64,000 nt of DNA from Betaproteobacteria bacterium UBA5216 (GCA_002412495.1 DHVE01000129.1:65904-129903), one strand, 5' to 3'. Positions 8,692 through 18,188 are shown, numbered from the stretch's first letter. Made by a program: numbers and translations. The notes: generated by a model from the letters alone, not told the origin.

Positions 8692-9976
8692 CAACGCCGA
8701 ACGCGCGGACATCGCGCTGTCCCTCGGACTGGGAGCGAACGCCACGCGCACGCGGCACTGGAAACACTGGCTGGGCTGGACCTTTCTGGTGATCGCCTTT
8801 GCCGCCGGCGCACTGTGGTGGATGAGCCGCGACACCAGCAGCGCCGTGCAATACCGCACGCAGCCGGCGAAGCGCGGCGAGATCACCATCAGCGTCACCG
8901 CTACCGGCAATTTGCAGCCGATCAATCAAGTGGATGTCGGCAGCGAACTTTCGGGAATCATCAAGAGCGTGGAAGCCGATTTCAATAGCCAGGTGAAAGC
9001 CGGCCAGGTGCTGGCGCGGTTGGACACCGCCAAACTTGAAGCGCTACGCCAGCAATTGCAGGCCGCGGTCGCGGCCGCGCAAGCCAGGGTATTACAAACG
9101 CAGGCCACCATCGCCGAAGCGAACGGCCAGCTCGCACGGCTGCGACACGTGCATGAACTGAGCGGCGGTAAAGTGCCGTCGTTACAGGATATCGATGCCG
9201 CCGATGCCGCGCTAAAGCGCGCGCAGGCCGATGAAGCCAACGCCAGAGCCGCCGTGGCGCAAGCGCAGGCGAGCCTGCATGCGAGCGAAACCGATCTGGC
9301 AAAAGCCGTAATCCGCGCGCCGATCAATGGCATCGTCTTAAAGCGCGCGGTCGAGCCCGGCCAGACCGTGGCCGCGAGTTTGCAGGCGCCGGTGCTGTTT
9401 ACGCTGGCGGAAAATCTCACGCAAATGGAGTTGCACGTTAACGTCGATGAAGCCGATGTCGGCAAGGTGGCGGCAGGCCAACACGCCACGTTCAGTGTCG
9501 ATGCCTATCCCGACCGCACCTATCCCGCGCGCATTACCGAGGTTCGCTACGGCTCGCAGACCGTGCAAGGCGTGGTGACCTACGAAGCGCTGCTCAACGC
9601 CGACAATGCCGATCTGTCGCTGCGGCCCGGTATGACGGCAACGGCAGACATCACGGTAAAGAAAATCGAAAACGTGCTGCTGGTGCCGAATGCCGCGCTG
9701 CGTTTCACGCCGCCGGCGGCACATGATCAGGCGGCGACCGGCGGCGGCAGCCTGCTGACCAAACTCTTGCCGCGTCCGCCCCGATCCGCCAGCAAGAAAG
9801 GCGACGCGGCAAGCGGCGCAAGAAGACGCCAGGTGGTATGGACGCTCAGCGAAGGACAGCCCATCGCCATCGCGGTGAAGACCGGATCGACCGATGGCGC
9901 GATGACGGAAATCGTTGACGGCAAGATCGAGGCCGGCGTGGAGGTGCTGGTGGATACGATTGCGCCGAAAAAGTAG
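8678..9976 (+). CDS. MacA-like periplasmic adaptor of an ABC efflux pump
   Basis: A 432-residue membrane-fusion protein. It has a short cytoplasmic tail, one transmembrane anchor (WLGWTFLVIAFAAGALWW), a lipoyl-like half-motif (GSELSGIIKSVEADFNSQVKAGQVLARLD), a helical hairpin rich in Ala/Gln (~75-170), the second lipoyl half (APINGIVLKRAVEPGQTV) and a beta-barrel domain. This is the MacA/HlyD architecture. An alternative ATG at 8651 would add nine residues; neither start has a strong ribosome-binding site. It overlaps the NodT gene and precedes the MacB-type ATPase and permease. Confidence 0.9.
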   Translation: MAQNNNAERADIALSLGLGANATRTRHWKHWLGWTFLVIAFAAGALWWMSRDTSSAVQYRTQPAKRGEITISVTATGNLQPINQVDVGSELSGIIKSVEADFNSQVKAGQVLARLDTAKLEALRQQLQAAVAAAQARVLQTQATIAEANGQLARLRHVHELSGGKVPSLQDIDAADAALKRAQADEANARAAVAQAQASLHASETDLAKAVIRAPINGIVLKRAVEPGQTVAASLQAPVLFTLAENLTQMELHVNVDEADVGKVAAGQHATFSVDAYPDRTYPARITEVRYGSQTVQGVVTYEALLNADNADLSLRPGMTATADITVKKIENVLLVPNAALRFTPPAAHDQAATGGGSLLTKLLPRPPRSASKKGDAASGARRRQVVWTLSEGQPIAIAVKTGSTDGAMTEIVDGKIEAGVEVLVDTIAPKK

Positions 9977-10008
9977 AGTGTATGACGGCAACCAATACAT
10001 CCGCCCCC

Positions 10009-10088
10009 GTCGTTCCCGCGCAGACGGGTATCCATAAGCCGTTTCAAGCGGCTCGTGTGTTATGGGTTCGCGCCTGCGCGGGAACGAC
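10009..10088. repeat. Intergenic palindromic repeat, copy 1
   Basis: An imperfect inverted repeat of about 80 bp. The left arm begins GTCGTTCCCGCGCAG and the right arm ends CTGCGCGGGAACGAC. It sits inside the efflux operon, 33 bp downstream of the adaptor gene and 42 bp upstream of the ATPase gene. A related element occurs at 47444-47524. The GTCGTTCCCGCG/CGCGGGAACGAC arms resemble the small dispersed repeats found in many proteobacteria (compare the neisserial dRS3 arm ATTCCC-N8-GGGAAT). Confidence 0.75.
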
Positions 10089-10130
10089 AGTACCGGTTTG
10101 ACGCGCGCATTCTTGCCTGGCGATTGCCCC

Positions 10131-10850
10131 ATGTCCGAATCTCCGCTCATTGCACTCGCCGGCGTCACCAAAATATTCGGCGCGGGCGCCGCTTCGATGC
10201 AGGCTTTGCGCGGCGTCAATCTCACCATCAATGCAGGCGAATTCGTGGCCATCATGGGGCCGAGCGGCTCGGGCAAATCGACTTGCATGAATATACTGGG
10301 CTGCCTCGATACGCCAAGCAGCGGCAGCTATCGATTCAAGGGCGTCGATGTGGGTGCGCTCGAACGCGATCAGCGCGCGCGGCTGCGGCGCCATTATCTG
10401 GGTTTTGTGTTTCAGGGCTACAACCTGCTTTCGCGCACCTCGGCGCTGGAAAACGTGGAGTTGCCGCTGATCTATCGTGGCGCGCCCGCGAATGAGCGCC
10501 ATGCGCGCGCCGAACGGGCGCTCGCCGCCGTCGGACTCGGCGGCTGGGCCGATCACACACCCAGCGAACTTTCCGGCGGTCAGCAGCAGCGCGTAGCCAT
10601 CGCGCGCGCCATCGTCACCGAACCGGCGGTGCTGCTGGCCGATGAACCCACCGGCAATCTTGATTCGGCGCGTGGGCGCGAAATCATGGAACTGCTGACG
10701 ACCTTTAACCGCGATCAGGGCATCACCATCGTGATGGTGACGCACGAGCCGGACATGGCCGCCTACGCGCGGCGCGTGGTGCGCTTTTTCGACGGAGTGG
10801 TGGCCTCGGACGAACAGCGCACGGCGCAAGCACTCGCGGAGCCCGCCTGA
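10131..10850 (+). CDS. MacB/LolD-type ABC transporter ATPase
   Basis: A 239-residue nucleotide-binding protein. Walker A is GPSGSGKS (43-50), the signature is LSGGQQQRVAIARAI and Walker B is VLLADEPTGNLDS. The GNLDS sequence and short length place it in the MacB/LolD/FtsE clade. The ATG at 10131 begins the conserved domain; an upstream in-frame ATG at 10062 would translate part of the palindromic repeat and is not favoured. The stop overlaps the permease start (TGATG). It powers the efflux pump formed with the neighbouring genes. Confidence 0.92.
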   Translation: MSESPLIALAGVTKIFGAGAASMQALRGVNLTINAGEFVAIMGPSGSGKSTCMNILGCLDTPSSGSYRFKGVDVGALERDQRARLRRHYLGFVFQGYNLLSRTSALENVELPLIYRGAPANERHARAERALAAVGLGGWADHTPSELSGGQQQRVAIARAIVTEPAVLLADEPTGNLDSARGREIMELLTTFNRDQGITIVMVTHEPDMAAYARRVVRFFDGVVASDEQRTAQALAEPA

Positions 10851-12055
10851 TGTTGTGGAACGCCCTGCTGCTAGCCCTGCGCGAATTGCGGCGCAATGTG
10901 ATGCGTTCGTTTTTGACGATTCTGGGCATCGTCATCGGCGTGGCCGCGGTGATCACCATGGTAACCATCGGCGGCGGTGCCACGTTGCAAGTCACGCAAC
11001 AAGTGGCAAGCCTCGGCAGCAATCTCTTGATGATTCGCACCGGCCAGCGCATGGGGCCCGGTGGCGGCGGAGGCGGCGTGGCCTTCAGACTGGCGGACGC
11101 CGATGCCATCGCGCGCGACGTCGGCGCGCTCGCGGGCGTGGCGGCCTCCGCCTCGCAAAATCAGACCGCGATCGTCGGCAACGAAAGCTGGTCCACGCAA
11201 GTCACCGGCGTGGATAACCAGTTCTTCGTCGTGCGCAACTGGAGCGTGGCGTCAGGGCGGCAATTCATCGACAGCGAACTGCGCGCGGGCAAGGCTGTGT
11301 GCGTGATCGGCGCCACCGTGCGCGCCAAGCTGTTCGGCGCGGCCGAGCCGCTGGGCAACAATCTGCGATTGCAGAAACTTTCGTGTCAGGTGATCGGCGT
11401 GCTGGAGGCCAAGGGCCAGAGCACCATGGGCAGCGATCAGGACGATCTGGTACTGCTGCCATTGCGCACGTTTCAGCGGCGTATTTCCGGCAATCAGGAC
11501 GTGCGCCTGATCCAAGTGTCGGTACAGGAAGGCGCTTCGACCGAAAAAGCGCAGGCCGATATTGAACGGCTGCTGCGCGAACGACGCCACATCGCCGGCA
11601 GCAAGGAGGATGACTTCAACGTGATGGACATGAAGGAAATCACGCGCATGCTCACTGGCACCACGCAGGTATTGACCGCGTTGCTCGGCGCGGTGGCGGC
11701 GGTCAGCCTGCTGGTGGGCGGCATCGGCATCATGAACATCATGCTGGTGTCGGTGACCGAACGCACGCGGGAGATCGGCATACGGCTCGCCATTGGCGCG
11801 GTAGAGCGCGAGGTGCTGACGCAATTTCTGGTGGAAGCCGTGGTGCTTTCGTCGTTCGGCGGCGTAATCGGCATCGCGCTCGCCATCGCTGGCTCGTGGG
11901 GACTCACCGTTTATCTGGAAGTGCCCTATGTACTCAACCCCGCGATCATAGTCATCGCGTTCCTGTTTTCAGCGGCGGTGGGCGTGATCTTCGGCTACTT
12001 TCCGGCGCGCAAGGCAGCGCGGCTGGATCCGATCGAGGCGCTACGGCATGAATGA
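10850..12055 (+). CDS. MacB-type ABC transporter permease
   Basis: A 401-residue FtsX-fold permease. It has an N-terminal transmembrane helix (SFLTILGIVIGVAAVITMVTI), a large periplasmic MacB_PCD domain (about 45-270) and three C-terminal helices, including LLVGGIGIMNIMLVSVTERTREIG, which is highly characteristic of MacB. The gene is the last of the OMF-adaptor-ATPase-permease operon, so all parts of a MacAB-TolC-type machine are encoded together. The substrate (drug, peptide, siderophore or lipid) cannot be read from the sequence. Confidence 0.92.
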   Translation: MLWNALLLALRELRRNVMRSFLTILGIVIGVAAVITMVTIGGGATLQVTQQVASLGSNLLMIRTGQRMGPGGGGGGVAFRLADADAIARDVGALAGVAASASQNQTAIVGNESWSTQVTGVDNQFFVVRNWSVASGRQFIDSELRAGKAVCVIGATVRAKLFGAAEPLGNNLRLQKLSCQVIGVLEAKGQSTMGSDQDDLVLLPLRTFQRRISGNQDVRLIQVSVQEGASTEKAQADIERLLRERRHIAGSKEDDFNVMDMKEITRMLTGTTQVLTALLGAVAAVSLLVGGIGIMNIMLVSVTERTREIGIRLAIGAVEREVLTQFLVEAVVLSSFGGVIGIALAIAGSWGLTVYLEVPYVLNPAIIVIAFLFSAAVGVIFGYFPARKAARLDPIEALRHE

Positions 12056-12075
12056 TTATTGTTTAAAAACAATAA
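12056..12075. repeat. Perfect 20-bp AT-rich palindrome after the efflux operon
   Basis: The sequence TTATTGTTTAAAAACAATAA has 9-bp arms around an AA spacer. It begins at the first base after the permease stop codon and lies in a convergent gap. It has no GC-rich stem or U-tract, so it is not a standard intrinsic terminator. Confidence 0.6.
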
Positions 12076-12226
12076 CTTATGTAATTCCGATGATTCGCCA
12101 GTCATTTTATACGCGTCAGCTTGTTCGACGGCCGCACGTTCCGCCACTTCTTCCGCGGCGGATTCGTTGCTGCCGGTGGTTCCCGGTTTCACTTTCCGTA
12201 TTGTTGCTCCTCGTAACGGGGTGGAC

Positions 12227-14191
12227 TCAATGCGGGCCACCCGCCTTGCCTTGTGTGGATGGCTTGCCCTGCAACGGCGGCCTGCTCTCGCCTTCACTTC
12301 GCCGCGAAAACATTTCGTTGGCCGGTCTGCCGGGCAGCGCACGCGGCGGCGGTGCCGCAACCGAGGGCGCTGCCGCGCGAGGCGCTGGCCGCATTTCACC
12401 CTTGGGTATGTTGGATGGCGCTGGATGAGCCGCGGGCGGACGCACATCAGCGGGCGGCGGCACGCGTGGCGTTACCGGCGACACAGGACGACGCTGCGTG
12501 GACGGCACACCGGCGGCAGGTGGTGCGGGATGTTGCGGCACTGGCTGACGGACGGCAGGCGGCATGACACGGGGAGCGTCGAAGCGCGGCGATGGCGATG
12601 GACGAGGACGTTCCATGCCTTTTTCTCCGAATGCCGGTCGCGGCAGCGCTACGTCGCTTTGAGGACGTTGCGGTGGCGCAACGATATGCGGTTCAGGCGC
12701 GCCGCCACGCCGCTGGCTTGCAGGCGCTTGCGGCCATGGTAATGGCGCCTCGCGCGGCGGACGCGTGGCGACCACGGGGCGCGAGGAAACAGCCGCGGGC
12801 GGCCGAACCGTATTGCCGTGCGCGGGCGCGAGACTGCCGGGGCCCGGCCGTACGGGATGCGCATCGTGAATCGGTTCGATGTCACCGTGCTCGACCGGCG
12901 AGAACTGCGTTACCCGTATCGGGCCGCGACCGAATTGTTGTTCGCTGGCCGCGATATGCGCGCGCGGCGTTTTGGTGTGTTCGTAAATAATCGTATTCAC
13001 GTTGACGACTGCCGTGCGGTCGATCTTGATGTGATTGACCACCCGTGGACCGCCCCAGCCGCCCCACCAAGGCTGACCGATGAATCCAGGGCGTCCCCAC
13101 CAGGGGCGCAGCGGTTCACCCCAGCCCAGCGCGACCCAACCAATCGCCGGCAAGCCTATTCCGATGCGCACCGAGGCATTGTGACTGAGGCCAAAAAACG
13201 CCACCAGAGCAGGCGCGTAAATCGCACGCGCGATGACCGGACCCGGTGCCCACGCCCAACGGCCATTGATAAATATCCAGCGGCCATAATGAAACGGCGC
13301 CCAACCCCAGGGTGCGTCATCGACCCACGTCCAGCCATAGATGACATCCCACATCCATGATCCCGAGCTGTACGGCGCCCAGCCCGGCGCGACTCTGTCC
13401 GGCACCCATATCGCCCCGTAATCGGGCGCTACTCGCCATGATCCCCAATCGTCGAGCGCGCCGATGCCGTAAACCCCGGGAGACACATAGCGCGCGCCTT
13501 GCGCTTCGATCTCGTGATCCGTGCGCGCGTAATTCCATCGGTCCCACGCATCGGGCTGCGGCGCCGCGTAGGTTTCAAGCGCTGGCGAGGCGATGCCCCG
13601 CACGATGAGTTCTTCACTGGGCGCGAGAGTTTGCGGCGCGCGCCCGGCAACTGTGACCGTCGAACGTCCGCCGCGCCGCGACACAAAATGCGTGCTTTCG
13701 CCCACCACCTCCGCGCGGTAGTAGCCGGGATGTTCGATGGTAAAAATGGCGTTCGGCGTACCCAACTCGACCGTTACGCCGTTCGGCAACGCGCGCAGAT
13801 CAAGCGACGCCCGCCCCGCCGTCAAACTGAATTGCATGAAATCGGGATCGAAATTACCGAGCCCGAGCCGTGTGTTTTCCTGCGCGCGGACGAACGCGCG
13901 CGGGCCGACCTGAATTTCGACAGTCGCCCGCGCGCCGGTATACACTGCATCGCCCGCGGCAAGCGGCGTATTCACCCGAGCCGGCGCCCAATCTTCCGCG
14001 CCCGGCCGCCAGAAGGACACGCTGCCTTCGATGTAACTTAGCCGCGACGGCGTGAGTTCCATCGCCGACGATTCGGTTGCTTCGGCGCCCGTCGCAACAC
14101 GACTGGCCATCACGCTTGCTATTGTGATCAACATCAGCAGACATGTTTTGAAGCATTGCCAACGCATGACACGATTCGATTGAGGCTGCAT
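12227..14191 (-). CDS. Secreted FecR-domain/DUF6600 protein with Pro-rich tail
   Basis: A 654-residue exported protein. A signal peptide (CFKTCLLMLITIASVMASRVATGAEA) leads into a FecR-like beta domain (about residues 40-180: RLSYIEGSVSFWRPG and AGDAVYTGARATVEIQVGPRA). A Trp/Tyr/Gly-rich DUF6600-type region follows, with repeated WxPY/GWAPF/GRW motifs (about 210-330). The last ~250 residues are a low-complexity Pro/Arg/Ala tail. The start at 14191 is chosen for its GGAGGA site. FecR-like domains without a sigma/anti-sigma context occur in periplasmic proteins of unknown role. No sigma factor is next to it, so it is probably a structural or binding protein rather than a regulator. Confidence 0.8.
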   Translation of the reverse strand: MQPQSNRVMRWQCFKTCLLMLITIASVMASRVATGAEATESSAMELTPSRLSYIEGSVSFWRPGAEDWAPARVNTPLAAGDAVYTGARATVEIQVGPRAFVRAQENTRLGLGNFDPDFMQFSLTAGRASLDLRALPNGVTVELGTPNAIFTIEHPGYYRAEVVGESTHFVSRRGGRSTVTVAGRAPQTLAPSEELIVRGIASPALETYAAPQPDAWDRWNYARTDHEIEAQGARYVSPGVYGIGALDDWGSWRVAPDYGAIWVPDRVAPGWAPYSSGSWMWDVIYGWTWVDDAPWGWAPFHYGRWIFINGRWAWAPGPVIARAIYAPALVAFFGLSHNASVRIGIGLPAIGWVALGWGEPLRPWWGRPGFIGQPWWGGWGGPRVVNHIKIDRTAVVNVNTIIYEHTKTPRAHIAASEQQFGRGPIRVTQFSPVEHGDIEPIHDAHPVRPGPGSLAPAHGNTVRPPAAVSSRPVVATRPPREAPLPWPQAPASQRRGGAPEPHIVAPPQRPQSDVALPRPAFGEKGMERPRPSPSPRFDAPRVMPPAVRQPVPQHPAPPAAGVPSTQRRPVSPVTPRVPPPADVRPPAAHPAPSNIPKGEMRPAPRAAAPSVAAPPPRALPGRPANEMFSRRSEGESRPPLQGKPSTQGKAGGPH

Positions 14192-14558
14192 CGGGGGCGT
14201 CCTCCAAAATACAGATCTATCAACTATGGCCGCGCGGCATCGTTGCATCTTGCGTTGGATCAACGTATCGGCGTGCCGTACGGCAGGTGCTCAGGGATGA
14301 CGCTTTGGGCCCACTATCGGCCTTATGGTCAAGGACAACACACGCGTACTCCAGCGAAACATTGCCAGCGAGACACTACCCGCGGGCAACCGGCGGCTCG
14401 AATTGCTTATGGGGCAAACTCGACAATGTGCCAATCATCCCAAACAATGATTATTTGACGCCAGAAATTGAGCGACCGCATTGATATTTGTCAAAACCGC
14501 GCCCTATCTCACGTGAGTAAATTCGCGTCATCGTAGGCAGGTTTCACTGGGAACCGTC
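14192..14558. other. Divergent intergenic region
   Basis: These 367 bp separate the FecR-domain gene from the flavin-reductase gene. I see no coding sequence. They hold one near-consensus FNR-type box (14481-14494) and a weaker TTGCGTTGGATCAA at 14250-14263. Confidence 0.6.
14481..14494. promoter_or_regulatory. FNR-type box, one mismatch (TTGATATTTGTCAA)
   Basis: It has a perfect left half-site and a GTCAA right half-site. It is located 65 bp upstream of the flavin-reductase start at 14559. Confidence 0.55.
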
Positions 14559-15095
14559 ATGAAAAAAGTTGCGTTGCCGCTCGGCAAAGTCTATGGCTTG
14601 ATCGAACCCGGGCCGGTGATACTACTGACCACCCTGCGCAAAGACCGTCCCAATGTGATGCCCCTGTCGTGGCACACCATGCTCGAATTCGAGCCACCGC
14701 TGATTGCCTGCGTGGTAAGCGACCGCAATTACAGCTTTGACCTGTTGCGCAAAACCAAGGAATGCGTCATCAACATTCCTACGGCCACGCTAGCGAAAAA
14801 AGTCGTGGGGTGCGGCAATACCTCTGGTGCAACCACGGATAAGTTCCAGACCTTCCAACTGACAGCCAGGAGCGCCCGGCGCGTCATCGCTCCGCTCATC
14901 GACGAGTGCTACGCCAATCTGGAGTGCCGCGTGGTGGATACCCGGATGGTAGCCAAGTATGGTCTGTTTATTCTGGAAGTGCTGGCGGCCTGGATCGATC
15001 CCAAAGTGAAAAATCCCCGCACCCTGCATCATCGAGGCAACGGCCATTTCATGATCGCCGGCGACACCCTAGCGTTACGCTCCCGCATGAAATAA
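14559..15095 (+). CDS. Flavin reductase (DIM6/NTAB) domain protein
   Basis: A 178-residue FMN-binding split-barrel protein. The N-terminal half carries PGPVILLTTLRKDRPNVMPLSWHTMLEFEPPLIACVVSDRNYSFDLL, the pattern of flavin reductase-like domains that bind FMN. A C-terminal GNGHFMIAGDTL follows. Members reduce flavin or act as small flavoproteins in stress or aromatic metabolism; the specific substrate is not evident. An FNR-type box lies 65 bp upstream, suggesting induction at low oxygen. Confidence 0.85.
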   Translation: MKKVALPLGKVYGLIEPGPVILLTTLRKDRPNVMPLSWHTMLEFEPPLIACVVSDRNYSFDLLRKTKECVINIPTATLAKKVVGCGNTSGATTDKFQTFQLTARSARRVIAPLIDECYANLECRVVDTRMVAKYGLFILEVLAAWIDPKVKNPRTLHHRGNGHFMIAGDTLALRSRMK

Positions 15096-15318
15096 AAAAA
15101 ATTATTCGTTTATAAACAGCCGCTTACACTTTACTCCCGCATGCCCCCTAACTGCCTGATGCAGTTCTGTTAAGACCTAGCCGCGAGCTTGCGGTGCGCC
15201 CTCGTCACCATCCGCACACGCGGGAATCATTGCGCTAGATCAAGGATCGTCATGCGCCGCCCTGTAGTCTGGATGCCGCTCGTCAACTTACGAAGCGCGA
15301 AATCTTGTGGCCGCACAC

Positions 15319-16563
15319 ATGACGCACGGCATCACGCTCGCTGCCATGCTCGCCTTGGCAACCAGTTGCAGCGCCATCGCGCAAATCAAGCCGTATGAGT
15401 TTGGCGGATATGTCGAGACCACATTTACGCACTATCAACTCCATCGCGACAGCGCTTTCTACAGAACCGAATTCGCCGGCCAGCCACAACGCGCGACACT
15501 CGACCGTATTGCCGCGACGTTGAGGCTGGCGGGCAGCGCCCGTGGTGACGAGTGGCGCCTGCGCTTCCAGTCGCGCACCGCGATGGAAAACGATCAGCTC
15601 GGACGCGATACGGTAAACCGTTTTGATGAGCTCGCCGCGTCATGGAAGCCGCATCCGGACTTCACGCTGGACGCGGGCAAGATGGTGTTGAAGTGGGGCA
15701 AAGGCCACACCTGGAATCCCGTCGCCTTTGTCGAACGCCCTAAGGATCCTAGCGACCCGCGGCTACCGCGCGAAGGCTATACCCTGCTTTCCGCTGCTGT
15801 TAGCCGCGAATTTACCGGCGCCCTGGAGTCCATCACCTTTAACCCTGTGCTTCTGCCAGTCAGTGAAAACGTCAATACCGCATTCGGCAAGTCCGGTCAC
15901 CTTAACGCGGCCGGCAAACTGCTGCTCGATTTCGGCGCTACCGACTTTGGATTTTACCGCCTTAACAGCGGCAGCCGCGCGGGCCGCTTCGGCGCCGATT
16001 TCTCACACCACGTTACCAGCGATCTTGAAGTGTACGGCGAGTGGGCGCGCATCCAATCGCAGGACTTCCGGCTCGCCACGCCCACGGGCGCCAGCATGAC
16101 GCGAACAGAAGCCGCAACCAGTTATCTCATGGGCCTGCAATACCGCACCCAACGCAGAAGCAGTTTTATTGTCGAATTGCATCACAACGGCGCCGGGTAT
16201 TCGTCCGGCGAATTTGGCGACTTCGTGGCATTGGTCAACAACGCTTCCCAGTCCGGCGCGGACGGCGCACTAATGGCGCGCACCATCAAGCTTGCCGACG
16301 GCGGATTCGGACGTGCGAAGGCAATGCAAAATTACTTGTACTTTCGCGCCACACACACCATTGGCGCCGCTACACCGTCCATCCGTTTCACGGTCAATCT
16401 GCAGGACGGCAGCTACTCGATTACGCCCGAGTTGCTCTACAACATCCGCAGCCATTGGGGCGTGCGTGCGCGCTTTACGGTGCTCGGGGGCGGCCCCGCC
16501 ACCGAGTACGGGGGGAAGTATTACTCGCGCCGAGCCGAGGTGCGCATGCACTTTCATTTTTGA
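15319..16563 (+). CDS. Outer-membrane beta-barrel protein, paralogue of the 56.9-kb barrel
   Basis: A 414-residue secreted protein. It has a signal peptide (ITLAAMLALATSCSAIAQ), alternating amphipathic strands throughout and a C-terminal Phe (MHFHF), typical of beta-barrel insertion. The block TLDAGKMVLKWGKGHTWNPVAFVERPKDPSDP at about residues 117-148 is nearly repeated in the protein at 56911-58203, so the two are paralogues. The ATG at 15319 is preferred to a GTG at 15307; no strong ribosome-binding site is visible for either. It is 29 bp upstream of the aspartate decarboxylase gene and probably co-transcribed. Role as porin or export channel is inferred. Confidence 0.78.
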   Translation: MTHGITLAAMLALATSCSAIAQIKPYEFGGYVETTFTHYQLHRDSAFYRTEFAGQPQRATLDRIAATLRLAGSARGDEWRLRFQSRTAMENDQLGRDTVNRFDELAASWKPHPDFTLDAGKMVLKWGKGHTWNPVAFVERPKDPSDPRLPREGYTLLSAAVSREFTGALESITFNPVLLPVSENVNTAFGKSGHLNAAGKLLLDFGATDFGFYRLNSGSRAGRFGADFSHHVTSDLEVYGEWARIQSQDFRLATPTGASMTRTEAATSYLMGLQYRTQRRSSFIVELHHNGAGYSSGEFGDFVALVNNASQSGADGALMARTIKLADGGFGRAKAMQNYLYFRATHTIGAATPSIRFTVNLQDGSYSITPELLYNIRSHWGVRARFTVLGGGPATEYGGKYYSRRAEVRMHFHF

Positions 16564-16592
16564 CCGGCAGCACTGCCCACCGGAGACCGTTA

Positions 16593-18188
16593 ATGAATCG
16601 AAGCGAAGAACAACGTTACGCAGGCCTGGGCCCGTTTGAACTCAAGAACAAACTCGTTGAGCTCGCCAAGCACCGCGGCGAACGACTGATGCTCAACGCC
16701 GGACGCGGCAATCCTAACTGGGTTGCGCTTGAACCGCGCGCAGCCTTTTTCCGTTTGGGCGAATTCGCCGTGTTGGAATCCGCGCATGTCGCGCTTGCAC
16801 CAGGCTTTGGCGGCCTGCCGAAAAAGCGCGGCATCGCACAACGCCTGCGGGATTTTCTTGCGCAACGCCCGGATGCACCGGGCAATGAACTGCTGTTTCG
16901 CGGCATCGACTACGCCCACGCCACACACGGTATCGATCCGGATCTTCTCGCCGGCGAATGGGTGGATGGCGTCCTCGGCGATCACTATCCGCTGCCGGTG
17001 CGCATGCTCACCCACGCCGAGCAACTGGTGCGCGCGCATATCGCCGTGGAGTTGTCCGATGGCGACGCGGCCGGCGGGCGCTTTGATCTGTTTGCGGTCG
17101 AAGGCGCCAGCGCCGGCATTACTTACGTTTTCCAATCCCTCGTCCAGTCGCGGCTACTCGCGCCGGGCGATTGCATCGCGCTGGGCACACCCATCTTCAC
17201 GCCCTATCTCGAGGTGCCGCGCCTTGCCGAATACCGCTTTGAACAGATAGAAATCATGCAGGACGAGAGCGCAGGCTGGCGTTATCCGGCATCCGAACTC
17301 GACAAGCTGCGCGATCCGCGCGTGAAAGCGTTTCTCGTGGTGAATCCCTCGAACCCGACGGCGGTGGCCATCGATACTGCAACCGCCGCGCATATAGCCA
17401 AAATCATGTGCGAGCGCCCCGAACTCATCCTGATCACCGACGACGTCTATGCGCCGTTCATCAAGGGCTTTCGCTCCCTGGCATCGGTAGCGCCACGAAA
17501 CACCATTGTGCTCTATTCGTTCTCGAAATTCTGGGGCGCGACCGGACTGCGTCTCGGCGTTATCGGCGTGCGGGAGTCGAACGCGCTCGATGCGCGCATT
17601 GCCGCCTTGCCCGCCGACGCGCAGGCCAGCGCGCGAGCACGCTACGGCGCGGTTTCGACAGAGCCCGAACGCATGAAACTCATCGACAGAATGGTGGCCG
17701 ACAGCCGCGCGATCGGACTAAACCACACCGCCGGCCTGTCTACGCCGCAGCAAGTGCAAATGACCTTGTTCGCGCTGGATGGCTTGCTCGATATTGGCCA
17801 TGTTCGCAAGCGCACGGCACGCGCCATCGTGCGCGCCCGCTTCGAGCAACTGTATCGTGGCGCGGGACTGCCGCCGCCCGACGATCCGCTACTGACGCAC
17901 TATTATGCGACCCTCGATGTGCCCGCGCTGGCGCGCACGCGCTACGGAGAGGCGTTCGCCCAATGGCTGATTGACAGCTTTGAACCCATCGATTTCGTCG
18001 TGCGCCTGGCCGAACAGCGCGGCATCGTACTGATGGATGGTGGCGGCTTCGACGCTCCACGTATGTCCGTGCGCGTTTCGCTCGCGAATCTGCCGGATGA
18101 GGCTTACGAGCTCATAGGCCGCGCCATCGCCGGACTGCTTGCTGACTATCATGCCGAATGGCACGGGCCGAAGCTTGTCGCCGGCTGA
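16593..18188 (+). CDS. aspD: Aspartate 4-decarboxylase (bifunctional aspartate aminotransferase type)
   Basis: A 531-residue fold-type I PLP enzyme. The PLP lysine is K312 in SFSKFWGATGLRLGVI; VVNPSNPTAVA and ITDDVYAPF are cofactor-site motifs. The long N-terminal extension (LGPFELKNKLVELAKHRGERLMLNAGRGNPNW) and total length match L-aspartate beta-decarboxylase, which converts aspartate to alanine and CO2 and has side aminotransferase activity. The ATG at 16593 has CGGAGA nine bases upstream; the open frame extends far upstream but only as antisense-like sequence inside the barrel gene. The usual partner, the AspT aspartate:alanine antiporter, is not adjacent. Confidence 0.87.
   Translation: MNRSEEQRYAGLGPFELKNKLVELAKHRGERLMLNAGRGNPNWVALEPRAAFFRLGEFAVLESAHVALAPGFGGLPKKRGIAQRLRDFLAQRPDAPGNELLFRGIDYAHATHGIDPDLLAGEWVDGVLGDHYPLPVRMLTHAEQLVRAHIAVELSDGDAAGGRFDLFAVEGASAGITYVFQSLVQSRLLAPGDCIALGTPIFTPYLEVPRLAEYRFEQIEIMQDESAGWRYPASELDKLRDPRVKAFLVVNPSNPTAVAIDTATAAHIAKIMCERPELILITDDVYAPFIKGFRSLASVAPRNTIVLYSFSKFWGATGLRLGVIGVRESNALDARIAALPADAQASARARYGAVSTEPERMKLIDRMVADSRAIGLNHTAGLSTPQQVQMTLFALDGLLDIGHVRKRTARAIVRARFEQLYRGAGLPPPDDPLLTHYYATLDVPALARTRYGEAFAQWLIDSFEPIDFVVRLAEQRGIVLMDGGGFDAPRMSVRVSLANLPDEAYELIGRAIAGLLADYHAEWHGPKLVAG

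Noticed and set aside
4522..15243. TTGCG-N4-ATCAA sites at 4522, 14250 and 15230 as FNR boxes
   Set aside because: Each differs from the consensus at two left half-site bases. They are upstream of genes and may be weak sites, but the evidence is too thin to list.
16041..16592. Upstream extension of the aspartate decarboxylase frame
   Set aside because: The extra residues lie in an alternative frame of the barrel gene and show no family match. The ATG at 16593 has a ribosome-binding site and begins the conserved domain.
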